A stretch of 64,000 nt of DNA from NCBI GenBank assembly GCA_963625655.1, contig CAVFTS010000003.1:17682-81681 (forward strand). The letters are read 5' to 3'. The position numbers were made by a program, and so were the translations under genes. This stretch comes from F23-B02 sp963625655. GTDB lineage: Bacteria > Bacillota > Clostridia > Oscillospirales > Oscillospiraceae. The number at the start of each line of letters is the position of its first letter. The stretch's first letter is position 1. The notes under the pieces were generated by a model that worked only from the letters and a program-made list of their open reading frames with translations, made no database searches and was not told where the DNA came from. Below, in pieces: positions 55,338 through 63,916 of this stretch.

Positions 55338-56963
55338 ATGGCAAAGCAGATAATTTACGGCGAGGAAGCTCGCAAGGCAATAGAAAGAGGTATTAACCAG
55401 CTTGCGGATACCGTCAAGATCACCCTCGGACCCAAGGGCCGCAACGTGGTGCTTGACAAGAAGTTCGGCGCTCCGCTCATCACCAACGACGGCGTTACCA
55501 TCGCAAAGGAGATCGAGCTTGAGGATCCGTTCGAGAACATGGGCGCACAGCTCATTAAAGAGGTCTCCACCAAGACAAACGACGTTGCCGGTGACGGCAC
55601 CACCTCCGCAACCGTGCTTGCGCAGGCTATGATCCACGAGGGGCTTAAAAACCTTGCGGCGGGCGCAAATCCCATGACCATGAAGAAGGGCATCGCAAAG
55701 GCGGTCGACGCAGCGGTCGCAGCCATCAGAGAAAACTCTCAGCCCGTTTCCGGCTCCGGCGACATCGCCCGTGTCGGCGCCATCTCCAGCGGTGACGAGC
55801 ATATCGGCGAGCTGATCTCCGAGGCAATGGAGAAGGTTTCTCAGAACGGCGTCATCACCATCGAGGAGTCCAAGACCGCCGAGACCTACAGCGAGGTCGT
55901 CGAGGGCATGCAGTTTGACAGAGGCTATTTAAGCCCCTACATGGCGACCGACACCGAGAAGATGGAGGCGGTGCTTGACGATGCACTCATCCTCATCACC
56001 GACAAGAAGGTCACCAACATTCAGGAGATCCTCCCGCTGCTTGAGCAGGTCGTCAAGGCTGGCAGAAAGCTGCTCATCGTTGCGGAGGACGTCGAGGGTG
56101 AGGCTCTTGCGACAATCATCCTCAACAAGCTCAGAGGCACCTTTGTGTGCGTGTGCGTCAAGGCTCCCGGCTTCGGCGACAGGCGCAAGGAAATGCTTCA
56201 GGATATAGCGATCCTCACCGGCGGTCAGGTTATTTCCTCCGACCTCGGCATGGAGCTTAAGGACGCCGACATTTCCGTCCTCGGTCAGGCACGCCAGGTC
56301 AAGGTCACCAAGGAAAACACCGTCATCGTTGACGGCGCAGGCTCCGGCGAGGAGATCAGAGCCCGCATCGCTCAGATAAACGCTCAGATCGAGACCACCA
56401 CCTCCGAGTACGACAAGGAGAAGCTCCAGGAGCGCCTTGCAAAGCTCGCAGGCGGCGTTGCGGTCATCAAGGTCGGCGCAGCGACCGAGACCGAGATGAA
56501 GGAGAAGAAGCTCCGCATCGAGGACGCACTCAACGCAACGAGAGCTGCCGTCGAGGAAGGCATCGTCGCGGGCGGCGGTTCCGCTTACGTCATGGCATCC
56601 AAGGCTGCCGACGAGCTTACCGCATCCCTTGAGGGCGACGAAAAGACCGGTGCAGCCATGATCGCAAAGGCACTCAAGGCACCCATCATGCAGATTGCCG
56701 CAAATGCGGGACTTGAAGGTGCGGTCATCCTCAACAAGGTGTATGAGAGCAGTGAGGCCAACTTCGGCTACGACGCCGCAAACGATGTCTACGGCAACAT
56801 GATCGCCATGGGCATCATCGACCCGACCAAGGTCTGCCGCAGCGCACTTGAGAATGCGGCAAGCGTTGCCTCGATGGTACTGACCACCGAGAGCCTCGTT
56901 ACCGACATTCCCACTCCTCCCGCACCCGCAGCTCCGGCTCCGGACATGGGCGGCATGTACTAA
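55338..56963 (+). CDS. groEL: Chaperonin GroEL
   Basis: A 541-residue Hsp60. ATP site: LGPKGRNVVLDKKFG and NDVAGDGTTSATVLAQA; apical and hinge parts normal; EEGIVAGGGSAYVMA. The C-terminus is PDMGGMY, a short version of the GGM tail. AAGGAGG upstream. Full length and single copy here. Confidence 0.98.
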   Translation: MAKQIIYGEEARKAIERGINQLADTVKITLGPKGRNVVLDKKFGAPLITNDGVTIAKEIELEDPFENMGAQLIKEVSTKTNDVAGDGTTSATVLAQAMIHEGLKNLAAGANPMTMKKGIAKAVDAAVAAIRENSQPVSGSGDIARVGAISSGDEHIGELISEAMEKVSQNGVITIEESKTAETYSEVVEGMQFDRGYLSPYMATDTEKMEAVLDDALILITDKKVTNIQEILPLLEQVVKAGRKLLIVAEDVEGEALATIILNKLRGTFVCVCVKAPGFGDRRKEMLQDIAILTGGQVISSDLGMELKDADISVLGQARQVKVTKENTVIVDGAGSGEEIRARIAQINAQIETTTSEYDKEKLQERLAKLAGGVAVIKVGAATETEMKEKKLRIEDALNATRAAVEEGIVAGGGSAYVMASKAADELTASLEGDEKTGAAMIAKALKAPIMQIAANAGLEGAVILNKVYESSEANFGYDAANDVYGNMIAMGIIDPTKVCRSALENAASVASMVLTTESLVTDIPTPPAPAAPAPDMGGMY

Positions 56964-56983
56964 GATACAACGCAAGGCTTTGA

Positions 56984-57020
56984 AAAACGGCGTCTGTCCT
57001 TTGGGCGGACGCCGTTTTTT
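56984..57020 (+). terminator. Terminator of groESL
   Basis: AAAACGGCGTC pairs with GACGCCGTTTT; the inner TGTCC/GGCGGA part is imperfect; T-run follows. Confidence 0.8.
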
Positions 57021-57068
57021 GCAAAAATCATTTGAAATTTCCGGCTCGATCCGTTATAATAAGCACAC

Positions 57069-57119
57069 AACGTGTGGCGTTTCTGCGTAAATCCGGTTGC
57101 AGAAACACACACGTTTTTT
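57069..57119 (+). promoter_or_regulatory. Leader hairpin 1 upstream of MATE gene
   Basis: AACGTGTG-GC-GTTTCTGC (57069-57086) pairs with GCAGAAAC-A-CACACGTT (57099-57115) and is followed by TTTT. It has terminator form and starts a 26-nt direct repeat (57071-57096) whose second copy is at 57149-57174. Confidence 0.7.
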
Positions 57120-57148
57120 GCGTGATCCGATAAAATTTATAAACAAAT

Positions 57149-57201
57149 CGTGTGGCAGAAATGCGTAAATCCGGATTTTATGGATTACGCATTTATTTTT
57201 T
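57149..57201 (+). promoter_or_regulatory. Leader hairpin 2 upstream of MATE gene
   Basis: Second copy of the repeat (CGTGTGGCAGAAATGCGTAA...). Here AAATGCGTAAATCC pairs with GGATTACGCATTT (57182-57194) with one bulge, followed by ATTTTTTC. Again terminator form, 20 nt before the MATE start codon. Confidence 0.7.
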
Positions 57202-57220
57202 CGGAAGAAGGTTGATTTTT

Positions 57221-58651
57221 ATGGACGCCGGAAATCGGTTTTTGGGGACGGAGCGTATCGGCAAGCTCATGCGGCAGTACGCCGTCCCCTGCATCATCTC
57301 GCTCTTGGTGGGCGCACTGTATAACATCGTTGACCAAATATTCATTGCAAACGCAAGCTATCTCGGCTCTTACGGCAATGCCGCAAATACGGTCGTTTTT
57401 CCGCTGACCGTTGTGGCGTTGGCTGTCGCCGTTATGATCGGCGACGGCTGCTGCGCCTTCGTAAGCATTGCGTTGGGGCGCAATGCACACGAGGATGCGC
57501 ACAAAGCCGTCGGCAACGCTGTCGTTCTTTGCGTGGTGAGCAGTCTCGTGCTGACAGCGGTCTACCTGATATTCAGCGAGCCGATCCTTGCCCTGTTCGG
57601 CGGAACGGTCAACGAGGAGACCCATGCCTTTGCAAAGGAATACTTTTTTTACATTACCCTTGGCATTCCGTTTTATATGTTCGGACAGGCGATGAACCCT
57701 GTGATCCGCAGCGACGGCAGTCCGAAATTTGCCATGGTCGCCACCGTCGCAGGTGCGATCACCAACCTTATCCTCGACCCGATCTTCATTTTCACATTGC
57801 GCTGGGGGATGATGGGAGCGGCGGTCGCCACCGTTATCGGTCAGGCGCTGACGGCGGCGCTTTCCGTGTGGTATCTGCTGCATATGAAGGTCGTGGCGCT
57901 GAAAAGGAGCAGCTTCCGCCCGGAGGGAAAGCTCATCCCGAAGTTCCTCGTTTTGGGGCTTACCAGCTTCCTTGCTCAAATTTCGCTTGTTGTTTCAATG
58001 GCTGCCGTGCAGAACATGTGCATGAAGTACGGTGCGCAGGACCCAGTTTTCGGACAGCCGGAATATGCACAGATACCGCTTGCCGTCCTCGGTATCGTTA
58101 TGAAGTTTTTCCAGATCGCCATATCAATTGCGGTAGGCATGGCGGCGGGCTGCATCCCGATCGCCGGGTACAACATCGGCGCAGGGAAAAAGGACCGTGC
58201 CAAGGCGCTGTTTTCACGCCTGCTGCTTGCGGAGCTGATCGTCGGCGCCGCTGCGCTTCTTGTCGTTGAGGTGTTCCCGCTGCAAATTGCAATGCTGTTC
58301 GGGGCGGCAAACGAGAGCGCGTATTATTCGGACTTCACCGTAAAGTGCTTCCGCATTTACCTGTGCCTGATGCCGCTTGCGACCCTGAACAAAGGTACCT
58401 TCATCTATTTGCAGGCGCTGGGCAAGGCGTTTGCCTCCACTGCCGTTTCCATGACCCGCGAAATTATTTTCGGCGTGTCGCTGCCCATTATTCTGCCGAT
58501 CTTCTTCGGGTTGGACGGCCTTTTGTGGTCGTTCCCGGCGGCTGATCTTCTGACCTTCGTTATTGCGCTGATATTCATCAGGCAAACCTACCGTGAGCTT
58601 TCCGCTCCCGATACGGAGGATTTCGACATCGACGGGTGCGAGCTGCTTTGA
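57221..58651 (+). CDS. MATE-family efflux transporter
   Basis: A 476-residue twelve-TM exporter. Start ATG 57221 follows GAAGAAGG. LMRQYAVPCIISLLVGALYN and IVDQIFIANASYLGSYGNAA give the family opening; the second half has SLVVSMAAVQNMCMKYGAQD and GMAAGCIPIAGYNIGAGKKD. It resembles the VmrA/MepA-like branch. The tandem-hairpin leader suggests attenuation-type control. Substrate unknown. Confidence 0.92.
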   Translation: MDAGNRFLGTERIGKLMRQYAVPCIISLLVGALYNIVDQIFIANASYLGSYGNAANTVVFPLTVVALAVAVMIGDGCCAFVSIALGRNAHEDAHKAVGNAVVLCVVSSLVLTAVYLIFSEPILALFGGTVNEETHAFAKEYFFYITLGIPFYMFGQAMNPVIRSDGSPKFAMVATVAGAITNLILDPIFIFTLRWGMMGAAVATVIGQALTAALSVWYLLHMKVVALKRSSFRPEGKLIPKFLVLGLTSFLAQISLVVSMAAVQNMCMKYGAQDPVFGQPEYAQIPLAVLGIVMKFFQIAISIAVGMAAGCIPIAGYNIGAGKKDRAKALFSRLLLAELIVGAAALLVVEVFPLQIAMLFGAANESAYYSDFTVKCFRIYLCLMPLATLNKGTFIYLQALGKAFASTAVSMTREIIFGVSLPIILPIFFGLDGLLWSFPAADLLTFVIALIFIRQTYRELSAPDTEDFDIDGCELL

Positions 58652-58739
58652 AGTTAGGCTTAACACCTACGTCAGATATTCCGGCTTTTCAAAAGAACGC
58701 TTTTGAGTTATACTTTATCGCAATGAAGGAGTGATAAGC

Positions 58740-59069
58740 ATGATAACGACTGAAGATTTTGACAAGGTGGAGGTGCGTGCGGGGACTGTCGTTTCCGTGG
58801 GCATAAACAAGAAGGCACGCAAGCCGGCGTATAAGGTGACGCTGGATTTCGGGCCGGAGCTTGGGCTGAAAAGCTCCTCGGCGCAGCTTACCGAGCTTTA
58901 TAAGCCGGAGGATCTGATGGGAAAGCAGCTCATATGCTGCGTAAACCTCGAACCGATGCACATAGGCAGCGTAAAAAGCGAGGTGCGCATTCTGGGAACG
59001 GACTCAAAGCAGGGCGTTGTGCTGCTTTGCCCAATGGAACCCGTCGAAAACGGAGACAAGGTGTTTTGA
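58740..59069 (+). CDS. CsaA-like tRNA-binding-domain protein
   Basis: A 109-residue OB-fold protein: DFDKVEVRAGTVVSVGINKK, ARKPAYKVTLDFGPELGLKS, SSAQLTELYKPEDLMGKQLI, VNLEPMHIGSVKSEVRILG. This is the CsaA/EMAPII-like tRNA-binding fold, sometimes given a chaperone role in export. GAAGGAG precedes ATG 58740. Single-gene unit. Confidence 0.88.
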   Translation: MITTEDFDKVEVRAGTVVSVGINKKARKPAYKVTLDFGPELGLKSSSAQLTELYKPEDLMGKQLICCVNLEPMHIGSVKSEVRILGTDSKQGVVLLCPMEPVENGDKVF

Positions 59070-59091
59070 CGTGTTAAGATTAAATAATTAC

Positions 59092-59120
59092 TTGAAATCG
59101 GAACGGATAACGGTTATTAT
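59092..59120 (+). promoter_or_regulatory. Promoter of the small lipoprotein gene
   Basis: TTGAAA (59092-59097), 17-nt spacer, TATTAT (59115-59120). Confidence 0.65.
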
Positions 59121-59159
59121 ATATAAGGGATAAGAGACGAGAAAGGTTTGGGGGTTCCG

Positions 59160-59621
59160 ATGAAAAAGCTGATTAAATTATTGCCGCTGCTGCTTGCGAT
59201 CCTTGTGTTTTGCGCCTGCACCGCAAGCCCGAAGGACTTTGAGGCTGCCGGACTTACGATCACGCTGACCGACGATTTTGCAAGGGAAGATTCCTTGAAC
59301 GAGAAGCAGAATGCGATCTTCGTCAGCGACGATGCCGTAGTCTCCGTGCTTTGTGTGAAATTCAATCAGACAGGGGTCGATCCTTCGATGACCGAGGAGA
59401 GCTATGCTCAGTTCGTGAATCTTGTGAACGAGAGAGAAGTCGTCGTTCTGCATCGGGACGGCTACACCTACTTCGTGTACGAGACGAGTGACGAGAAGTA
59501 TCTCGCTGTCGTGTACAAGGCGGACGATGCCTTCTACATGGTGCAGTTCGGCACCGATACGGTCGATTTCGACTCAAGCCTTGAGACCTTCTGGGGCTAT
59601 GCCGAGTCGGTAAAGGTATGA
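59160..59621 (+). CDS. Small lipoprotein of unknown function
   Basis: A 153-residue lipoprotein: signal peptide KLIKLLPLLLAILVFCACTA with lipobox FCAC. The mature part reads AAGLTITLTDDFAREDSLNE, VVSVLCVKFNQTGVDPSMTE, DGYTYFVYETSDEKYLAVVY, and FYMVQFGTDTVDFDSSLETF: an alternating strand pattern like PsbP/DUF-type surface domains. No catalytic residues seen. Flanked by its own promoter and terminator. Confidence 0.6.
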   Translation: MKKLIKLLPLLLAILVFCACTASPKDFEAAGLTITLTDDFAREDSLNEKQNAIFVSDDAVVSVLCVKFNQTGVDPSMTEESYAQFVNLVNEREVVVLHRDGYTYFVYETSDEKYLAVVYKADDAFYMVQFGTDTVDFDSSLETFWGYAESVKV

Positions 59622-59631
59622 CATTAAGAAT

Positions 59632-59673
59632 AAAAAACCCTCGGAAATGCAAAGCATTTCCGAGGGTTTTTTA
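59632..59673. terminator. Bidirectional terminator between lipoprotein and prfB
   Basis: An 18-bp perfect stem (AACCCTCGGAAATGC with GCATTTCCGAGGGTT, plus A/T extension) and AAA loop; T-runs on both strands. Confidence 0.92.
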
Positions 59674-59688
59674 TCTCAGGCTTCATTC

Positions 59689-60795
59689 TCAGGCTTCCGC
59701 CTTCATTGCGAGGAAAGCGTTTATGAAGCCGTCGATATCGCCGTCCATGACGTTCTGAATATTGCCGTTTTCAAAGCCGGTGCGGTGATCCTTTGCCAGC
59801 GTGTAGGGCATAAAGACGTAGGAACGGATCTGGCTGCCCCACTCGATCTTTTGCTGGACGCCCTTTATGTCGCTTATCTTCTCAAGATGCTCACGCTCTT
59901 TGATCTCAGCAAGCCTTGCACGAAGCATGTTTTTGCAGTTTTCGAGGTTCTGGAAGTGCGAACGCTCGACCTGCGACGCAACGACGATGCCCGTCGGGAT
60001 ATGGGTCAGACGGACTGCGGAGGAGGTCTTGTTAACTTTCTGACCGCCGGCGCCGGAGGAACGGTAAACGTCCATCTTGATGTCCTCGTCACGTAGCTCT
60101 ATCTCGTTGTCGTCGCTGATCTCAGGCATGACCTCGACCGCCGAAAATGAGGTGTGGCGTCTGCCGGAGGCGTCGAACGGGGAGATGCGAACAAGGCGGT
60201 GTATGCCGTGCTCGCTCTTTAAGAAGCCGTATGCGTTCTCGCCCTCGATCATTATGGTGGCACTCTTTATACCCGCCTCGTCGCCGTCGAGGTAGTCCAT
60301 GAGCTTCACGGTGTAGCCGTGGCGATCCGCCCACATATTGTACATACGGTACAGCATCTGCGTCCAGTCCTGCGCCTCGGTGCCGCCGGCGCCTGCGTGA
60401 AAGGTCAAAATGGCGTTGTTTGCGTCGTACTCACCGGTGAGCAGGGTGCTGAGCCTCGTCTCCTCAAGCTTTTCGGCGAAGTCTGTGTAACCGGACTGAA
60501 GCTCGTCAAGCATCGAGTCGTCGTTTTCCTCAAGCGCCATTTCGCAGAGGGTGTACATATCGTCCCACTTCGAGCAAAGCGAAGTATAGTTTTCGGTTTT
60601 GGATTTGAGCTGCTTTAAGCGCTTCTGCACACGCTGGGAATTTTCGACGTCGTTCCAGAAGCCGTCCCTTGCGCTTTGCCCCTCAAGCTCCTCAATCTCC
60701 TTCTCTGCGGCTTCAAGGCGCAGAGCGGAGCGAAGGTCGTCAAGCGTCGGCTTGAGTGCATTGAGCTTCACCTTGTATTCTTCAAATTCAAGCAT
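59689..60795 (-). CDS. prfB: Peptide chain release factor 2
   Basis: A 368-residue RF2 that reads UGA and UAA. ATG at 60795 follows AAAGGA by 9 nt; another ATG at 60804 touches that site. The recognition motif VRISPFDASGRRHT (S-P-F) and the peptidyl-hydrolysis motif SSGAGGQKVNKTSS (GGQ) are present. The frame is continuous through LRSALRLEAAEKEIEEL, the place where most bacterial prfB genes have an in-frame TGA and +1 frameshift. Here there is none. Confidence 0.96.
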   Translation of the reverse strand: MLEFEEYKVKLNALKPTLDDLRSALRLEAAEKEIEELEGQSARDGFWNDVENSQRVQKRLKQLKSKTENYTSLCSKWDDMYTLCEMALEENDDSMLDELQSGYTDFAEKLEETRLSTLLTGEYDANNAILTFHAGAGGTEAQDWTQMLYRMYNMWADRHGYTVKLMDYLDGDEAGIKSATIMIEGENAYGFLKSEHGIHRLVRISPFDASGRRHTSFSAVEVMPEISDDNEIELRDEDIKMDVYRSSGAGGQKVNKTSSAVRLTHIPTGIVVASQVERSHFQNLENCKNMLRARLAEIKEREHLEKISDIKGVQQKIEWGSQIRSYVFMPYTLAKDHRTGFENGNIQNVMDGDIDGFINAFLAMKAEA

Positions 60796-60888
60796 CGTTA
60801 TCATTCCTTTGTGATTCTCGGATTTATTCTATCATATCATTATACATTAAATCGCAGTCTATGTAAACCCCCGTCCTGCGAAGGTATA

Positions 60889-60925
60889 AAAAAAGAACCA
60901 AAACCGTACTTTTGGCTCTTTTTTA
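60889..60925. terminator. Terminator behind CNNM gene 1 (bidirectional with prfB side)
   Basis: AAAGAACCAAAA and TTTTGGCTCTTT pair with one mismatch around CCGTAC, with A- and T-runs outside. Confidence 0.75.
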
Positions 60926-60930
60926 ATCTT

Positions 60931-62196
60931 TTATTCTTCGGCTTCGGGCTTCGGATGGACCTGCACGAGAACCCTTTCCACACGCAGTCCGTCCATTTGC
61001 AGGACGGTGACGGTGAAGTTCTCAAACTCGAAGCTGTCGCCCACCTTCGGGAAGCTGCCGAACATTTCAATCGTCCAGCCGCCGACGGTGTCGCTCTCAA
61101 AGTCGAAGTCCTCCTCGTTAAGCTCCATAAGCTCGATGAAGTCGGAGATCACCATGTCGCCGTCAAGCTCAAAACGTCCGTCCGGACGCTCGACAACCTC
61201 CTCCTCGACCTCGTCGGTCTCATCCCAGATCTCGCCGACAAGCTGCTCCAAAACATCCTCCATCGAGAGAATGCCGAGAGTGCCGCCGTATTCGTCAACG
61301 ACGATGGCAAGGTGCTGCTTTGCACGGCGCAGCTCATTCAGCACGGCGGGGAGCTTCATCGTCTTGTAGACGTAGCAGACCGGCATGAGAAGGCTCTTTA
61401 TATCGGGCTTTTCGTCACCGGCAAGCGCCTTTAAGAAGTGGTTAAGATACAGAACGCCGATGATGTTATCAACGCCGTCCTCATAGACGGGGAGCCTTGA
61501 GTAGGGCGACTCGTCGATGGTCTTGAGCAGTTCGTCCCAGTCATCCTCAATGTCGAGGGCAAACATATCGACCCTTGCGGTCATGACCTCGGATGCCATG
61601 ACGTCCGAGAAGTCGATTGCCGCCTGCACAAGCTCGGAGCGATCCTCGTCAAGCACGGATTCATCCTCCGCCGTCTCGATGATGGAGGAAAGCTCCTCGA
61701 CTGCGGCGTCGTCGGATGCGTCGGTGCGCTCGCCCTTCAGGGGCAGGCAGATAAGGCGGATAAGCCCCACGACAAGCATGATGAGCGGCTTAAACAGCAC
61801 ACTGAGAATGCGGATAAAGTATGCGTGGCGCAGCGCTATGCGGTTTGCGCTGCTTTTTGCGACGATCTTGGGCATCGTCTCGCCGAAGATGATGACTATC
61901 GTCGTGATAACGACGGTCGAGACCCATGCGTATCCGTCGCCGAGCAGCTCTATGACGGCGAGCGAGCCGAGCGAGGATGCGGCGATGTTAACAAGATTGT
62001 TGCCGATGAGAATCGCCGAAAGTGTGTCGTCAAAGCGTTCGACGATCTTGACTGCGGCGGCGGCACGCTTTGAGCCGTCGGCACTTGCCTTCTCAAGCCT
62101 TACCCGATTGCAGGCGGAGTACGCCATTTCGGAGGATGAGAAGAAGTTGGAGAAAAATACGCAGACCAAAATGGCTGCAAGATATATGCCGAGCAT
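60931..62196 (-). CDS. CNNM/HlyC-CorC family membrane protein with CBS pair, copy 1
   Basis: A 421-residue protein. DUF21/CNNM membrane domain with four hydrophobic segments (~1-165; FFSSSEMAYSACNRVRLEKA, ETMPKIVAKSSANRIAL). CBS pair (~195-325; VMTARVDMFALDIEDDWDEL, SRLPVYEDGVDNIIGVLYLN, VVDEYGGTLGILSMEDVLEQ) and CorC_HlyC transporter-associated domain (~335-420; FELDGDMVISDFIEL). Such proteins are linked to Mg2+/Co2+ or Na+ transport. Its ATG overlaps the end of the upstream paralog. Confidence 0.92.
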   Translation of the reverse strand: MLGIYLAAILVCVFFSNFFSSSEMAYSACNRVRLEKASADGSKRAAAAVKIVERFDDTLSAILIGNNLVNIAASSLGSLAVIELLGDGYAWVSTVVITTIVIIFGETMPKIVAKSSANRIALRHAYFIRILSVLFKPLIMLVVGLIRLICLPLKGERTDASDDAAVEELSSIIETAEDESVLDEDRSELVQAAIDFSDVMASEVMTARVDMFALDIEDDWDELLKTIDESPYSRLPVYEDGVDNIIGVLYLNHFLKALAGDEKPDIKSLLMPVCYVYKTMKLPAVLNELRRAKQHLAIVVDEYGGTLGILSMEDVLEQLVGEIWDETDEVEEEVVERPDGRFELDGDMVISDFIELMELNEEDFDFESDTVGGWTIEMFGSFPKVGDSFEFENFTVTVLQMDGLRVERVLVQVHPKPEAEE

Positions 62197-63497
62197 CAGC
62201 GACCGTCACCTCCTTCCGAAATGCGGGAGACCGTGAGGCGCATAATGCGGTTGTGTACCATTTCCGTGACCGTGAGCTTCAGCCCATGATACTCAAAGCT
62301 GTCGCCGAGCTGAGGAATGGCTGCAAAGCGCTCATATGCCCACTTGCCGAGCAGCTTGTTTGCAAATTCGGGGTTCTCTTCGGGATCCTCGAACTCGACA
62401 AGCTCGAAAACGTCTGTAAGCGCCATTTCCGCATCGCAGTCCCAAGCGCCGCCGGGCAGAGGTCGGTACGGCTCATGCACAACGTCGTCCTCGTCCCAGA
62501 TCTCGCCGACAAGCTCCTCAAGGATATCCTCGACTGTGACGACACCGAGGGTGCCGCCGTAGCTGTCGGTGACTATCGCCATGTTGAGGCGGCGCTTGCT
62601 CATGACGGAGAGCAGGTCGTCTATCATCATCGACTCGTGGACGAAGTACGCCTCGTCAAGAAGCGGGCGTATATCGTCGCCGACGCTGCCGTGCAGGTAG
62701 GCTTTTATGAAGGTTCGTATTTGGAGTATTCCGATAATGTTGTCGATGCTGCCCTCGTAAACGGGAAGGCGAGAGTGCTTCACGCTTCGTATGTAATCGA
62801 GAACGTCGGCGCTGCTCATTGAGACGTCGACTGCGGCAAGATCGACTCTTGAGGTGAGAATGCTCTCGACCGTAGTGCCGCCGAACTGGAGGGCGGAGGA
62901 TATAAGCTCACCCTGCTCCTCACGCAGGCTGCCTTCCTCGGTCATGTCCTCAATGATGTCGTAAAGCTCATCCTCGGTGACGGATATCTCCGGGTCACTT
63001 TTGACGAAGCGGGCGGCAAAGTTGCCGATGGCGGACAGGAGCATGGCAAGCGGCTTAAACAGCCACATGAAGATGCTCAAGGTCCCCGCAACGGTGAGAG
63101 AGATGGTTTCGCTGTACTTTTTCGCAATGCTCTTCGGCAGCATTTCACCGGCGAAGAACACCACAAGGGTCGTGACGAAGGTGCTGATCGTGACCGCTGC
63201 ACCGACGTCGCCGCCGTTTGCGGAAACAAGCTTCGTCACGGTTACGGTGACGATCGTTGCGGCGCTGATGTGAACTATGTTGGTGCCGATGAGGATCGTG
63301 GTTATGGCACGGTCGAAGTTATCAAGCACCCAAAGGACTTTCTTTGCACGACCGTCTCCACGGTCGGCTCCGGTTTTGATGCGCACTCTCGAAACGGAGG
63401 CTATCGAGGTCTCCGCCAAGGCGAAATATGCGGCAAGAAGAAGTAATATTGCAAGAATTGCAATTATCGGCGATAATTGACTACCGTCTCCATCCAT
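62196..63497 (-). CDS. CNNM/HlyC-CorC family membrane protein with CBS pair, copy 2
   Basis: A 433-residue paralog of the next gene, with the same order: CNNM (AYFALAETSIASVSRVRIKT; GEMLPKSIAKKYSE), CBS pair (ILTSRVDLAAVDVSMSSADV; HSRLPVYEGSIDNIIGILQI; TDSYGGTLGVVTVEDILEEL) and CorC_HlyC domain. ATG at 63497 chosen; ribosome site is weak (GGAGTG is 15 nt away), and a TTG seven codons upstream is the alternative. The pair is likely a tandem duplication transcribed from the promoter at 63539-63567. Confidence 0.92.
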   Translation of the reverse strand: MDGDGSQLSPIIAILAILLLLAAYFALAETSIASVSRVRIKTGADRGDGRAKKVLWVLDNFDRAITTILIGTNIVHISAATIVTVTVTKLVSANGGDVGAAVTISTFVTTLVVFFAGEMLPKSIAKKYSETISLTVAGTLSIFMWLFKPLAMLLSAIGNFAARFVKSDPEISVTEDELYDIIEDMTEEGSLREEQGELISSALQFGGTTVESILTSRVDLAAVDVSMSSADVLDYIRSVKHSRLPVYEGSIDNIIGILQIRTFIKAYLHGSVGDDIRPLLDEAYFVHESMMIDDLLSVMSKRRLNMAIVTDSYGGTLGVVTVEDILEELVGEIWDEDDVVHEPYRPLPGGAWDCDAEMALTDVFELVEFEDPEENPEFANKLLGKWAYERFAAIPQLGDSFEYHGLKLTVTEMVHNRIMRLTVSRISEGGDGR

Positions 63498-63538
63498 TTT
63501 AGGATTAACACACTCCAATCAATTTGGTATTAAAGGTA

Positions 63539-63567
63539 AGTATAGCATAGCCGCAAAAGAACGTCAA
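63539..63567 (-). promoter_or_regulatory. Promoter of the CNNM gene pair
   Basis: On the minus strand TTGACG (63567-63562), 17-nt spacer, TATACT (63544-63539). Confidence 0.75.
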
Positions 63568-63669
63568 CATCAACAGAGAACGCAAGTGTCGGGAGAACGG
63601 AAGAAAAATCACCACAGGGCGCGGAAAGAGTGCGGGAGAATAAAAAGAGCAAAAAATATTATATAGGTA

Positions 63670-63698
63670 TTGACTTGAACGTTAAGCTGTGCTATACT
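63670..63698 (+). promoter_or_regulatory. Promoter of tRNA-fMet
   Basis: TTGACT (63670-63675), 17-nt spacer, TATACT (63693-63698), 26 nt before the tRNA. Confidence 0.85.
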
Positions 63699-63724
63699 GT
63701 TAGAGCTTTAGGAAAGCAGAATAT

Positions 63725-63801
<77 letters not shown>

Positions 63802-63807
63802 AATCTG

Positions 63808-63847
63808 TTACCGTTGTTGATACAATATCAGCAACGGTAATTTTTTT
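63808..63847 (+). terminator. Terminator of tRNA-fMet
   Basis: TTACCGTTGTTGAT pairs with ATCAGCAACGGTAA with one bulge, followed by TTTTTTT. Confidence 0.85.
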
Positions 63848-63870
63848 GTTTTGAAAAATGGCTCTATAAT

Positions 63871-63916
63871 AAATGTTGGGGTAGCGAACCGGGATGGTAC
63901 GCTGCACCCAACATTT
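63871..63916. repeat. Inverted repeat near the right window edge
   Basis: AAATGTTGGG (63871-63880) and CCCAACATTT (63907-63916) pair, with an inner AGCG/CGCT. No U-tract follows. Could be the leader or terminal repeat of something that continues past the window. Nothing else is seen from 63848 to 64000. Confidence 0.6.

Noticed and set aside
55929..56975. 348-codon minus-strand frame opposite groEL
   Set aside because: Antisense shadow of a high-GC, codon-biased gene.
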